Positions 52,401 through 63,800 of a stretch of DNA of 64,000 nt are shown piece after piece; within the stretch, counting starts at the first letter, position 1, and every line of letters begins with the position of its first letter. A model generated the notes under the pieces. It saw only the letters and a list, made by a program, of their open reading frames with translations. It made no database searches and was not told where the DNA came from. Position numbers and translations under genes: made by a program. Source of the stretch: Anadara kagoshimensis (Eukaryota; Mollusca; Bivalvia; Arcoida; Arcidae); assembly GCA_021292105.1 (NCBI GenBank), contig CM037869.1, positions 27,543,536 to 27,607,535 of the forward strand. The letters run 5' to 3'.

Positions 52401-54700
52401 TTACCTATTATTCGTGATTATATGGCAAAAGAAGTTTACTAAACCATATTTGTTATTACTAAAACCCCGTTTATCAAAGATTGCAGCCACATTTTACATA
52501 ACTTTGCAACTTTTTTCTGGTGCCATCATTTTATTAAGAATTGACCTAATGTAAAATTTCAGTCTCTGCTCCAAAACTTGTATTCTTAAAAGAACGTGGC
52601 ACTGGACACCTGGTAACAGGCATAAGGTTGAAAAGTGTCCAATACCACTTTGTTTTATCATTATAATATGACCAGGCAATTTGTGATGTGATAGCTATTA
52701 ATAATTCCTTTAAAAGATACAAAGATGGAGTTATTGGACATAGAAATTTTGTCAGTTTGAAGTGAAATTGAAAATTTTACGGAGAGTGCAGACTTTTTAA
52801 AATAAGATTTAATGGATACCGACAATGTACATTAGGTCACTTCAAAATTAAATGATTCACAAGAATAAAATGTGGCTACAATCTTTGATAGACGGGTTTT
52901 GGTAATAATGAATATGGTTTAGAAAGCTCATGGATCTGATTGAACTTTATCGAATGGAGATATGTCTTATAAAACCCAATAGCTTTATATAAAACCATTA
53001 CCAGAAATATATAAAACCATTACCAGAAATACCTTACACTAAGTTTTACCATATTTTAATATTATGTTTCACTAGAGATGACATTATCTGCAATTATTAT
53101 TTTATAGTATTAGGTTGTTCGAAAAGATATGTGTATTCTTAATTTTTCACACGTGGCGGGTGTAATTGCTAAACAGGAGGTGCTTAAGGAGCACCCCGCC
53201 AAATTTGCTATTTTGGAAGATTTTACTTTTGTGGGGATTGTGATCTTGTCAAGGATTGGTATGTTTGTTTTTGATTTTCAAGTTTAAATATGAATATTTC
53301 ATAATTTCTCTCCTTAATTTAAAAAAAATCATTTTGCTATGACTTTGAATCATTTTAAAAAACATAATTGTTGCATGGACACTTGCTTAAAACTTTCACC
53401 AAAGCATACATGGCCTAAAAAGGCTTTTTTCACAATTTTGAGGTAGGGGAAATAAATTTATTGGCCTTATTTACAAGCTTTGCTATTTCCCACATATTTT
53501 GGTGTTATTAGACTCTTATATGTCAAGGAATTACGTCAATAGATAACAGTCAAGATTCAATGCCTAAATAACAAAAATACAAGAGGCAAAGCTCCTTTTT
53601 TTCTTACAGCATTTTACATATAAATGAATAAAATAAGCAATTTTGTTATATTAGTTAGTCCTATCTGTCCTTAAGCTAAAGCATTTCACAAATATTTAAA
53701 ATCTTCGAAGCTTGTTTTATCATTGTTGTAGGTACTTTTGCTCGAAATCTTCATTAGAAACACAAATCGGCATATATTGCATAAAAATGGATTTTCACAT
53801 GTTTTTCAATTTTGGGGTAGGGGAAATAAATTTATCCGTTTCGTCTGTAAACTTCGATATTTTTGATAGTTTTTTATGTTGTCAGACTCAAATATACCAT
53901 GGCAATACAGAAATATATAAATCTCGAGATTCAATGCCTATATAACAAAATTACAAGAAGTAGAGTACAAATGATTTAATGAAAACTCATTTTCCAAACT
54001 ACTGTTACATGAAAAGTGCAAATTTTCATAAAAAATCACCAAGCACTCTACATATAATTGTTTTATAAATATGTCGGGAACAGACGGGAGATGTAACAAA
54101 CAATAATGATTTGTTTTAAACACTTATCAGCAAGCATGGGCCAAAATAATGAATTTTTGACATTTTCGTATTTTTGGGGTAGGGGAAACATAATAATTTG
54201 CTACGGTATTAAGGTTCCATATTTCCGAAGTTTTGTAACATTTTTATCTACAGCACTATCAAGGCTTTATAAAAATATATAGTTTGTCATATTTAATGCA
54301 TAAACAACAGATTTACAAGAATCGAAAGACGGTAGATATGATAAAAACGCAGTTTACAGCATCGATTTTATCGCTTATTTTAAAATTTTGACACAAAATC
54401 GGAAAACTGTCAGGATGTTTCGCATTTTAATCTATCATGTGTCCAAAATGAAAGATAGAATGAACATTTTTGTGTTGTTTTTGCCACAAAATGCTTCAAA
54501 ATCTGGAATTTTTATTTTTTTACCAAAATTTAACATTTGCAGAGGCTTTTCTTCAAAAACTATTTCTGATTAAAAAATCGGAAACGATTTGACGCGTAAG
54601 AAATGGGTTTTCAATAACTAGGGACATTTTCCTACAAGAATCAACCTTCAAACCTTTTGGCCTCGTTCACCCGGATTTTGGCCATGATCTCTTGGACTAT
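49476..54700. mobile_element. 5.2-kb fold-back element in intron 1
   Basis: Arms 49476-50820 and 53365-54700 are inverted copies, for example ATAGTCCAAGAGATCATGGC at the left start and its complement at the right end. Within an arm, units of about 360 bp repeat, each marked by TTTCCCCTACCCCAAAA (49987, 50343, 50711; weaker at 51081). The spacer (50821-53364) has no gene. The superfamily is unknown; no target duplication is clear. Confidence 0.75.
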
Positions 54701-55618
54701 AAATATCAGCTTATTGCAACTTGGTTCTCTCAAATTTATCGCAATAACATTAATAATTCACATCATGTTTTCCACTGACTTTGATACCCGAGACGTGATG
54801 TATGTAAGTTATGTTTTGACACACTTCTTGTTACGCCCATTACGAGTTTGACACAAATTATTTGTCAATAGTAACATACGATATATCTTGTAACACTTTG
54901 ATAAATATATAGTGTAAATTGATAATATCGTTTAATGTGAATGAAGAGTACTAGTGAATAGTCTAGATTGAAGATGATTCATTACAAATCAATGTGGTAT
55001 ATTCAAAATAATAATAAGTCTGCGGATGTTATGTTTTGACATGGATGATGTTGTGTCCGTTAGGCTTTGGCGTGAAATAATTCATGTCAACTGTTTCAAA
55101 TAATGTCCATACTACATCTTTAAAATATTGCATGAAATCATTCAAATTTAGTCTTCATTTATCACAACGATAATGTGTATAACCATTTTAATTCAATTAT
55201 CAATAAAGTGTCCAAATAGACAAATATTATCAAAAATTACTGATACTTCATAAACCCATGTTACGGATGATAAATTTTGAATAATGCATAATTTGAAATT
55301 AAGTATTTCTGGTGAATTTTATGTTTTCTTACTGGTATTTTGAATTTTTGAAATGATTTTTATTGTTACAATGTATTCTAGAGTTGTGGCAAATTACACC
55401 AATTTTTGTTGTACCCCAAAGAAATTTCTAGGATTTTTATTAGATAACAGGATAGGGAGACACTGCTCATTGCATAGTGGATAAAATGACGCCTAGGTTT
55501 ATAGCATGACAACGTTTAGAACGGCTCGGGTGAATATCTTCCCAGACAGGGAATATAAACCCATATACCATGTCAAGAATCAGAATTACTAATAATATAC
55601 TTTGTATTTGAATTTTAG
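54701..55618. other. Remaining intron 1 sequence
   Basis: AT-rich, no repeat or ORF recognised. It ends with acceptor TTTGTATTTGAATTTTAG. Confidence 0.4.
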
Positions 55619-55949
55619 GAATCAACTCCATATCGGCTCAGGGTGAGGTTGGGCAATGCCTCGGAAAGTGCTGACAGTGGCACTCCAGTTAAAACCAAAC
55701 TTTCACCAGGAGAAAGAGCTGCTAGGTATTAATTATATAAAAAATAATAATCTTTATTTCTCAAATACAATTACAGTACTGTAATTGATTATGGCAAGAT
55801 GAACAGAGTAATATTATATTATGAGCATGAAAAAAAATAAATAAGGATGAATTTTTTATTTTTGATATTTACCTAAAGCCTTTATTTGTAAATTTTCAGA
55901 AATAAATACAATTAAAAAAATTTTTCCTTATGTGAAGTTATTGTTATTG

Positions 55950-56320
55950 TTGTAATGTTTAACGTCGCATCAGCAATTTTTCAGCTATTCGCGACGAAAA
56001 CAATTTATTAATCTCTAAGGATTAATCTAAACACAATTTCATGTATGCATGAGATGTGCGAGTGAGATTTATGGTCTGCCTTGTACTAGCGCACACTCAG
56101 GGCGACTTTAAGGTGCTAGCTCACCGAGTCAATACGCCGCAGAAGAGCGTACCACTCCCCCAGTCGCATTATACTGACACCGGGTGAACCAGTAAAGGCA
56201 AACGGCAAGGAAAAGTCACTTTCCCAAATGTGAGCTCTGAGTGGGTTCGAACTCGCAACTGTGAGAGACCCTGGATTTGTAGACTAACATCTTATCCATT
56301 AGGCCATCACTGCCTTCTTA
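55950..56320 (-). repeat. tRNA-Arg-like SINE
   Basis: On the minus strand the head GGCAGTGATGGCCTAATGG, ATAAGATG (A-box) and GCGAGTTCGAACCCACTC (B-box) resembles tRNA-Arg. The body has ACTTTCC, GGTTCACCCGGTGTCAG and GGGGGAGTGGTACGC. It ends in GCGACGTTAAACATTACAAC-like sequence near 55955. It lies in intron 2 of the transposase-like gene. Confidence 0.7.
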
Positions 56321-58322
56321 TGTGAATCTTTGTGGCTGATATACTTCATATTGTATGATGCTGGTGAACCACGAGACACAATTCTGGAACCTACAAGTAA
56401 TAGGTCAATTAAGACATAATTGACCTTTGTCCTTGAATTGAAATTCAACAGATGTCATTCACTTAGTGGTATTTTACAACTATTTTACTGCTAATATGAG
56501 AAAAAAAAACCAGAAATATGGCAATCATTTCTTGAAGTTGAGAGATCAAGAAAAAAAACTTCAGCGGCTTAAACCAAAAAGTGATGAACAAAGAGCAAAA
56601 GAGCGTGAACAGAATAGAATAAGACAAGCCAACTACAGGAAACGTATGCAAGAAAGTGGTATTACATTGAAAAAGTCCAAGAAATCTAAACCAATGACAA
56701 GAAATGAAAGGGATTCTAAAAGGAAATACTGGCGTGAAAAACAGAGAGAAAGTAGAGGTAGACGTCATTCTCAAAAGTTGAGACGTTACAGAGAAAAAGA
56801 TCGAGATTATCGCAGGGAAAAAAGGTCGGTTAATACACAGACAGATTCAGTAGTTACATTAGATTGCGATAGATCTTCAGTATCTAGTCAGTCTGAGTGG
56901 TCGGACTCTGCAAAGAGAAAGGCTGTGTCAAAGGATTGCCGAAGTCTCCAAATAAATTTGCGAAAGCCATAGAACACATTGTAAAACATGCAACTCCGAG
57001 AAAACAACGAGCACTTGAAAGTATTAAAGTAATAGACAGTAATTCGAAGGTGAAGTTAAATTTTCTGGAGAAATCAGCAAATGTTATCAATGAAACATTG
57101 AAAAAAAATAGACATTTCAAAAGAGAGTATTTGTTTATGTTGTCCAGTTTAAAACAATACAAACTGCAAAGTGTTGCATCCAAAATTTTAGGTGTAAGAG
57201 CTGCTACCTTAAGCAAGTATGCCAAATCTGAAAACATCAGTCGGAAAAAGAGATCAAATGCGGTTTCTGCTGCGAATAAAGAAATAATTGAGAATTTTTT
57301 TCACCAGCCAGATGTATCTACCACTGTTCCAGACAAAAAGAGTGTTACAAAATTAGGCGAGAAAAGAGTGCTAAATCAACCTATGAAAACTGTTTTTGAG
57401 GGTTTTAAACATGAAAATCCTGGCATGAGGATAGGATTTTCAACATTTGCGAGCCTTAAACCTAAAGCTGTTCAAGCAACAAACAAACAACCCTGGTATA
57501 GTTGTTTATGTGACATATGCACAAATGTAGATTTGAAGTTGGCTCCAATTTTTTCCCTTGCGACTAGGAAAAGAGTAGATTGTGTATTATCATTGATTAA
57601 AGACCGTTACAAAGCTGTGAATGCAACTCTTTGTAACTTTGATGGTAAATTTGCTAAACTGTGCTGCATAGATAGAACGTGTGGTGATTGTAGCTCGGAT
57701 CATTTTATGAACAAAATGCAACCTCTTCTGGAAACATGGCGCAGAAGAAACCATAAAATTTACAAAGTGGGAAAGGGTTAAGTACACAAAAAGAGATGGA
57801 AAAGAAGTCACCAGAGTAATGCCAAGGTCACATGAAAAAAGCTTAAATTCTGTCATGATGGAATTAACAAGTGAACTAGATGGTTTAGCCAAACATCTGT
57901 TTGTTGCCAGGTGGCAACAAAACCAATTCTCATCTTTAACAAAAAACTTGCCCCCAGATTGGGTGGTGCTAAATATGGATTATTCTGAAAATTACAGCTG
58001 CATTTTCAGCATGAAATTCAAAGTGCTCATTGGGGCCATGAGGAAGTAACATTGCACCCTTCAGTAGCCTATTACAAATGCCAAGAAGAAAATTGCGACT
58101 CGGTGGTTCAAGAAGCTCTTATCTTTATATCAGATGATTTAAACCATGACGCAAATGCAGTTAATACCTTTGTATTAATTGCAAACAACCATTTGAAAAG
58201 TAGAATTCCAAACATTATGAAGGAAATACAGTTCACAGACGCCTGTAGTGCCCAATATAAATCGCGTTTGCCATTTTGTGACATATCCTATGGACAACAA
58301 GATAATGGCTTCTCTGTGGAGC

Positions 58323-59609
58323 GCCATTATTACGGTTCCAGACATGGAAAAGGTCCGTCCGACGGCGCTGGAGCAGTTGTGAAAAGCTCTGCCCGAAGAG
58401 CAGTCAATTGCAACAACTTGGTAATAAATAATGCATTAGATCTTTTTAATTATGGGAAAGACAATCTAATTAAAGATGGTAACCATATGCATTATAAGCG
58501 TACTTTTTTTTGTTAAATCAAATGATATAGATCGAAATCGTCTTATGAGAGCAACAAAAACATTAAAAGGCACAAGAAAACTACATAGCATCAAATCTGT
58601 TGGTGAACCTCAGAAAGTCCAAGTTAGAAATCTCTCTTGTTTCTGCACTTCATGTTTATGCAATAACTTTGATTTATGTGAAAACAAACAGTATGTGCAA
58701 AAATGGCAAACTGTTGTTCTGAAATCTGCGATAGCTGCTGAGCCTGTTAACGCCATTATTACGGTTCCAGACATGGAAAAGGTCCGTCCGACGGCGCTGG
58801 AGCAGTTGTGAAAAGCTCTGCCCGAAGAGCAGTCAATTGCAACAACTTGGTAATAAATAATGCATTAGATCTTTTTAATTATGGAAAAGACAATCTAATT
58901 AAAGATGGTAACCATATGCATTATAAGCGTACTTTTTTTTGTTAAATCAAATGATATAGATCGAAATCGTCTTATGAGAGCAACAAAAACATTAAAAGGC
59001 ACAAGAAAACTACATAGCATCAAATCTGTTGGTGAACCTCAGAAAGTCCAAGTTAGAAATCTCTCTTGTTTCTGCACTTCATGTTTATGCAATAACTTTG
59101 ATTTATGTGAAAACAAACAGTATGTGCAAAAATGGCAAACTGTTGTTCTGAAATCTGCGATAGCTGCTGAGCCTGTTAACGCCATTATTACGGTTCCAGA
59201 CATGGAAAAGGTCCGTCCGACGGCGCTGGAGCAGTTGTGAAAAGCTCTGCCCGAAGAGCAGTCAATTGCAACAACTTGGTAATAAATAATGCATTAGATC
59301 TTTTTAATTATGGAAAAGACAATCTAATTAAAGATGGTAACCATATGCATTATAAGCGTACTTTTTTTTTGTTAAATCAAATGATATAGAACGAAATCGT
59401 CTTATGAGAGCAACAAAAACATTAAAAGGCACAATAAAACTACATAGCATCAAATCTGTTGGTGAACCTCAGAAAGTCCAAGTTAGAAATCTCTCTTGTT
59501 TCTGCACTTCATGTTTATGCAATAACTTTGATTTATGTGAAAACAAACAGTATGTGCAAAAATGGCAAACTGTTGTTCTGAAATCTGCGATAGCTGCTGA
59601 GCCTGTTAA
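58323..59609 (+). repeat. 429-bp tandem triplication over the conserved core
   Basis: Three head-to-tail copies (58323-58751, 58752-59180, 59181-59609). The unit runs from GCCATTATTACGGTTCCAG to GAGCCTGTTAAC and encodes the HGKGPSDGAG signature through NLSCFCTSC. Copies differ by only a few bases: GATATAGATCG or GATATAGAACG, and a T run of 8, 8 and 9. 429 is 143 codons, but each copy is internally out of frame at that T run. Confidence 0.95.
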
Positions 59610-59629
59610 CCAAGTTATGCCTGTTCAAA

Positions 59630-59850
59630 ATGAACAACAGGATCAGAATAGTAATGACAATGAAACTGAAGACCCAATGCCAATGGAACAACAGGATCAG
59701 AATGGTAATGACAATGAAACTGAAGACCCAATGCCAATGGAACACCAGGATCAGAATGGTAATGACAATGAAACTGAAGACCCAATGCCAATGGAACAAC
59801 AGGATCAGAATGGTAATGACAATGAAACTGAAAACCCAATGCCAATGAAT
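59630..59850 (+). repeat. 54-bp coding minisatellite, four units
   Basis: Four copies of an 18-residue acidic unit, (Q/H)QDQNGNDNETEDPMPME, at the end of the main exon. Nearly identical at the DNA level. The exon then reads PPDEIQLLFDILETTVEKE to donor AAAG/GTACAT. Confidence 0.9.
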
Positions 59851-59969
59851 ACAAGTTTTCCAGAAATACCACCAGATGAGATCCAATTATTATTTGATAT
59901 ATTGGAAACAACTGTAGAAAAAGAAAGGTACATGCATCTTTTTATTGCTCCATAACAAAGTTGTTAAGG

Positions 59970-60215
59970 GAATTTAGTCTGCAAGTCATTCAATCGCTCA
60001 CTGCCTGGGTTCGAATCCCACTCGGGCAGATCTATGTCAGTTTGCTTGCCAAAGGTCTATGATTTTCTCCGGACACTCCGGTTTCCTCCACCTTCCCAGA
60101 ACTGACCGCCTCAAAATAAGTGAAAGAATCTTGACTGGGGCGTAAAACACCATTACTCATCTCAGCTCATCTTATTCCATCAGTCTCAACGTTCTGTTCC
60201 AATTCAGTTCATTTG
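59970..60215 (+). repeat. tRNA-derived SINE
   Basis: B-box GGGTTCGAATCCCACTCGGG, a central CTCCGGACACTCCGGTTTCC, and tail AAAATAAGTGAAAGAATCTT, GACTGGGGCGTAAAAC. Central part and tail are common in mollusc SINEs. Located in the intron after the minisatellite. Confidence 0.75.
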
Positions 60216-60526
60216 TTAAACCACATTAATCAATCAACCAGGTCAAAGTTGGCAATATTATAATCAGTGGTCCCAGTAAGTGTTTGTGATTGGCCCCACT
60301 TTCCAGGTGGAAGTTCATACTATATTTTGACATTTTCTTTAAGACGTAAGCTTTGATGCATTTCTTTGAGTCTGAACATGAAATAGTATATTATTAATTT
60401 CCTTCAAATTTAATTGTCGATGACATATCTCCTCGTGTTTGATTTAAGTGTGTAAGCGTTGACAAATTCATAGTCGATCAAATTTGTATTAGCTGGGCAA
60501 GGTCTGTATATTTAATTTCTTCTAGC
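60216..60526. other. Intron sequence, nothing recognised
   Basis: No repeat or gene. It ends in acceptor TTTAATTTCTTCTAG before the exon at about 60527. Confidence 0.4.
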
Positions 60527-60723
60527 CTTTCTATGTTACTAAAAATTGCTAGTGCCAATTCATTGAATGAACATAAGATCTCCAAAGTTAATCTCATAAT
60601 AAAATTTGTTGATAATAGGGAACCATATGTAGAGGGAGATTTTGTATTGGTAAAAATACCAGTAGGCAAACGCACTAAGGAATATGCTGCAGAGGTATAA
60701 TTTTGCTTGAAGAAATTTTAGTT

Positions 60724-60865
60724 AATTTGAATGTTATAGTTGATTATTCTGTATATTCATGTACATTGTCATTCAAAAATAACAGCTTTTGTTGTATTTC
60801 TTTGATTAAATTATCAAAGAAATACAACAAAAGCTGTTATTTTTGAACTATAACATTCAATAAAA
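60724..60865. mobile_element. Palindromic MITE-like hairpin
   Basis: Arms of 34 bp with perfect complementarity (outer part AAAAATAACAGCTTTTGTTG and its complement) around a six-base loop near 60809. A second, outer pairing is TGAATGTTATAGTT with AACTATAACATTCA. It lies in the last intron of the transposase-like gene. Confidence 0.75.
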
Positions 60866-61340
60866 TAAAATTTAATTTTAAAACCATTGGAAAATCTTAA
60901 AATTTCATATGCATTGCAGCATATAAACTTATTTATGGATGCCAGTGTATGTAATTTATTATTGTTTATTTTGTATAATTTTTAATTGGACAAAAAATTC
61001 AATTGGTTTGTTTCCTGACCAGTGCAGGGCTTAATGCTTATTCAAGTTTGTTTGTTTGAAACTTTTAACCTTGATCATAACTTTCTCTCCTTTGAGCTAG
61101 GACTTTCATATTTGGCAAATATATTCCTTGTTACAAGACCTTCCTATTCATACAGAAATATTAGACCTCTTGACCTTGATCTTTGAGATCATTTATATTT
61201 TGTCAAAATTTAATAATTAAATAAGCATTTTTGTAGAATTTAGACTTTTCCTTACAATATCTACAAACTGAAAGAGACAAAACTTTGTAACTGCATTAGA
61301 TATATTTTACAATAATGTGTTTTCTTTTGTGTTTTAATAG
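60866..61340. other. Last intron, remaining sequence
   Basis: AT-rich, nothing recognised; ends with acceptor TTTGTGTTTTAATAG. Confidence 0.45.
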
Positions 61341-61544
61341 ATCAAGGAGATTTCTGCAAATGGCATTTTGCTCCAGTATATGTGTGAGGACAAAGGGATG
61401 TATAAATGGCCCGCTAAGCCAGATTTATCAACTGAAGATCCAAGTAGCATTATAAAAAATCAAAGTACTGAAGGTACTGAAGCATCAGCTAAACTGAGCA
61501 ATTTGATAAAAAAAAATGTGCACTTGAAACTGAGATTTGTCTAA

Positions 61545-61914
61545 TGAATCAGTAACAAATGAAAATCATGCAAATAATAGATACTGTGATTGGGAAGCTT
61601 CTAACAACAAGTCTGCTTTTTATGCAAGTTGTTAGGTTCTAACATATAAATATGTTACAATGGTCAAAATGGACATGCCACGCAATGTTTATCAATTGAG
61701 CAAACTAAGTAATTCGCATAAATATAAATTTTCAATTTTTCAAAAACCAAGAGAGGCTACTAAAGACCCGACCCCAAATCTGAGTGAAAAATCTCAAGCG
61801 TAACGGAAAAAAGTCCAGAGAAACCATCATTTTGATAAAATTCACAAAGTGAAAGGGGCATAACTCCACTAAAACGCAGTTGACTGGAAGAAAACCCAAA
61901 CTGGATCTGTAATC
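61545..61914. other. 3' flank of the transposase-like gene
   Basis: No gene or repeat recognised. Confidence 0.35.
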
Positions 61915-62288
61915 ACCACCATCATCATCATTATCACCAACATGAAGATATCATCATCATCATCATCATCATCATCATCGTCGTCATTAGCAGCAGCAGT
62001 AGAACCCATGCCATGACAATCACCACAACCATTATATTAATCATTTTCAGAAATCCTCATGTTACATCATTAATATGGTCACATCATCATCATAGCTCTT
62101 CGTGTCACATAATCATCATCATTATCAGCAGCAGCAGAACTGAATGTCATCATCATCATCATGTCACATCATCAGCATGAAGACATTGGCTTTGTCATTA
62201 TCATCATCATGAATTATTATCATCATCATCGACAGCAGCAGAACCGAATGTCATCACCACCATCATCATCATCATCACCACCACCATC

Positions 62289-62320
<32 letters not shown>

Positions 62321-62800
62321 ACTATAGGCAGTGCTCAGCAGTACTGAATGTCATCATTGCCACCATCATCATCATCGGTAGCAACAGAACTCATGTCACC
62401 ATCATAATCATCATCATAGTTCGTCAAGTCACATCGTCATCATTACCATCATCATTCATAGCAGCAGAGCTTATTTTTATCACCACCATCACTATCATCT
62501 TCTTCATCACGATAATCATTATCATCATCGGCATCAACAGAACTCATGTCATCACCATCATCAACATCATTATCATATCTCCTCGTGTCACATCATTATC
62601 ATGGTGACATCATCATCATATCTCCTCATGTCACATCATCATCATCACCATTATATCTCCTCATGTCATATCATCATCATCATGGTGACATCATCATCAT
62701 CATCGGCAGCAGCAGAACTGAATGTCATCATCATCATTCTTATTGTCATCATCTTCACCAGATCATCATGCCACATCATCATCGACATAGTGTCATCATC
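61915..62800. repeat. CAT/ATC-rich microsatellite block
   Basis: About 900 bp dominated by (CAT)n interspersed with CAGCAGCAG and short unique words such as TCTCCTCATGTCACATC. Overlapping ORFs of poly-Ser, His or Ile here are products of the repeat. Confidence 0.95.
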
Positions 62801-63230
62801 ACAAAAAAAAAACTTTCACCATGACCAGCTATTTCCCTTGACTTGCAATTGACAGATTAACCATTGTTAAAGTCATTAATTTTATTCATTGAATTCACAA
62901 TTAATTTGAAAAAAAAATAAAAATAAAAATAAAACCTTTGTTTTAGAAATGATTTAAATGTATTTAAAATTATTGTTGAATATATATAAATTGTCCAAGT
63001 GAGCTTCAAAAGCCTGAATTGGTATAAACCATCCTGACACAATAAGCTAATAATCTGTACCTCCCAATTACAGAAGTTGCCCAGGCAACTGTCTCTTTCA
63101 AAAAAAGTTTGTTGACAAGAATTGTGTACAAAAGGGGGAAATATTTCTGAATACGATTAATTGAAAATTAATTGATTATTATTTAGACAACTAAAATGTT
63201 ACAATAAAATTACTTTGAATTTAAGAGAAA
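62801..63230. other. Intergenic, nothing recognised
   Basis: AT-rich with no supported feature. Confidence 0.4.
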
Positions 63231-63800
63231 CTGTAAGAGGAGTTGAGTTCACAAAGCAGGTACCCCCATTCTAATACTTGCTAAAAAGTGACTAAGTTTC
63301 AAAGTCTGGAAAAATGGAGAAAAAATATTGAAATATTTCCATAAAGTCAGGTGCACATCTTCAATATATATATAAACATTCTGTGAAGTTTCAAGGCTTT
63401 TGGTTGAAAACTGTAAGAGGAGTTGAGTTCACAAAGTAGGTACCCCCATTCAAATACTTGCTAAAAAGTGACTAAGTTTTAAAGTCTGGAAAAATGGGGG
63501 AAAAAAATCTTGAAATATTTCCATAAGTCAGGTCACATCCTCAATATATATTAACATTCTGTGAAGTTTCAAGGTTTTTGGTTGAAATCTGTAAGAGGAG
63601 TTGAGTTCACAAAGTAGGTACCCCCATTCAAATACTTGCTAAAAAGTGACTAAGTTTCAAAGTCTTGAAAAATGGGGAAAAAATCTTGAAATATTTCCAT
63701 AAAGTCAGGTGCACATCCTCAATATATATAGAAACATTCTGTGAAGTTTCAAGGTTTTTGGTTGAAAACTGTAAGAGGAGTTGAGTTCACAAGATTGGTA
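63231..63800 (+). repeat. ~180-bp tandem array, 3.2 copies
   Basis: Units start CTGTAAGAGGAGTTGAGTTC at 63231, 63411, 63589 and 63769 (periods 180, 178, 180). They share CACAAAG(C/T)AGGTACCCCC, TGACTAAGTTTCAAAGTC and TCTGTGAAGTTTCAAGG and are highly similar. Confidence 0.93.

Larger units (their letters stand above)
49354..61544 (+). pseudogene. Spliced HGKGPxDGxG-family transposase-like gene
   Basis: Predicted exons: 49354-49368 (MESMA, donor GTAAGT); 55619-55725 (ESTPYRLRVRLGNASESADS to GERAA, donor GTATTA); 56501 to about 59926; about 60527-60695 (EPYVEGDFVLVKIPVGKR, donor GTATAA); 61341-61544 (ISANGILLQYMCEDKG, YKWPAKPDL). All junction phases agree. The main exon encodes a basic N-terminus, NPGMRIGFSTFASLKPK, CLCDICTN, MDYSENYSC, TDACSAQYKSR and SRHGKGPSDGAG. 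One-base frameshifts lie near 56940, 57770 and 58007, plus shifts in each copy of a 429-bp duplication. Homologous in order to the pseudogene at 21130. Acidic residues in MDYSEN, FTDACS and PSDG suggest an RNase H-like nuclease, by inference. Confidence 0.6.

Noticed and set aside
53712-54123. ORFs shared between the fold-back arms (also 49986-50457)
   Set aside because: They are repeated because the DNA is repeated; no domain, poor composition.
62161-62852. Long ORFs rich in Ser, His and Ile
   Set aside because: Translation of the CAT microsatellite in several frames.
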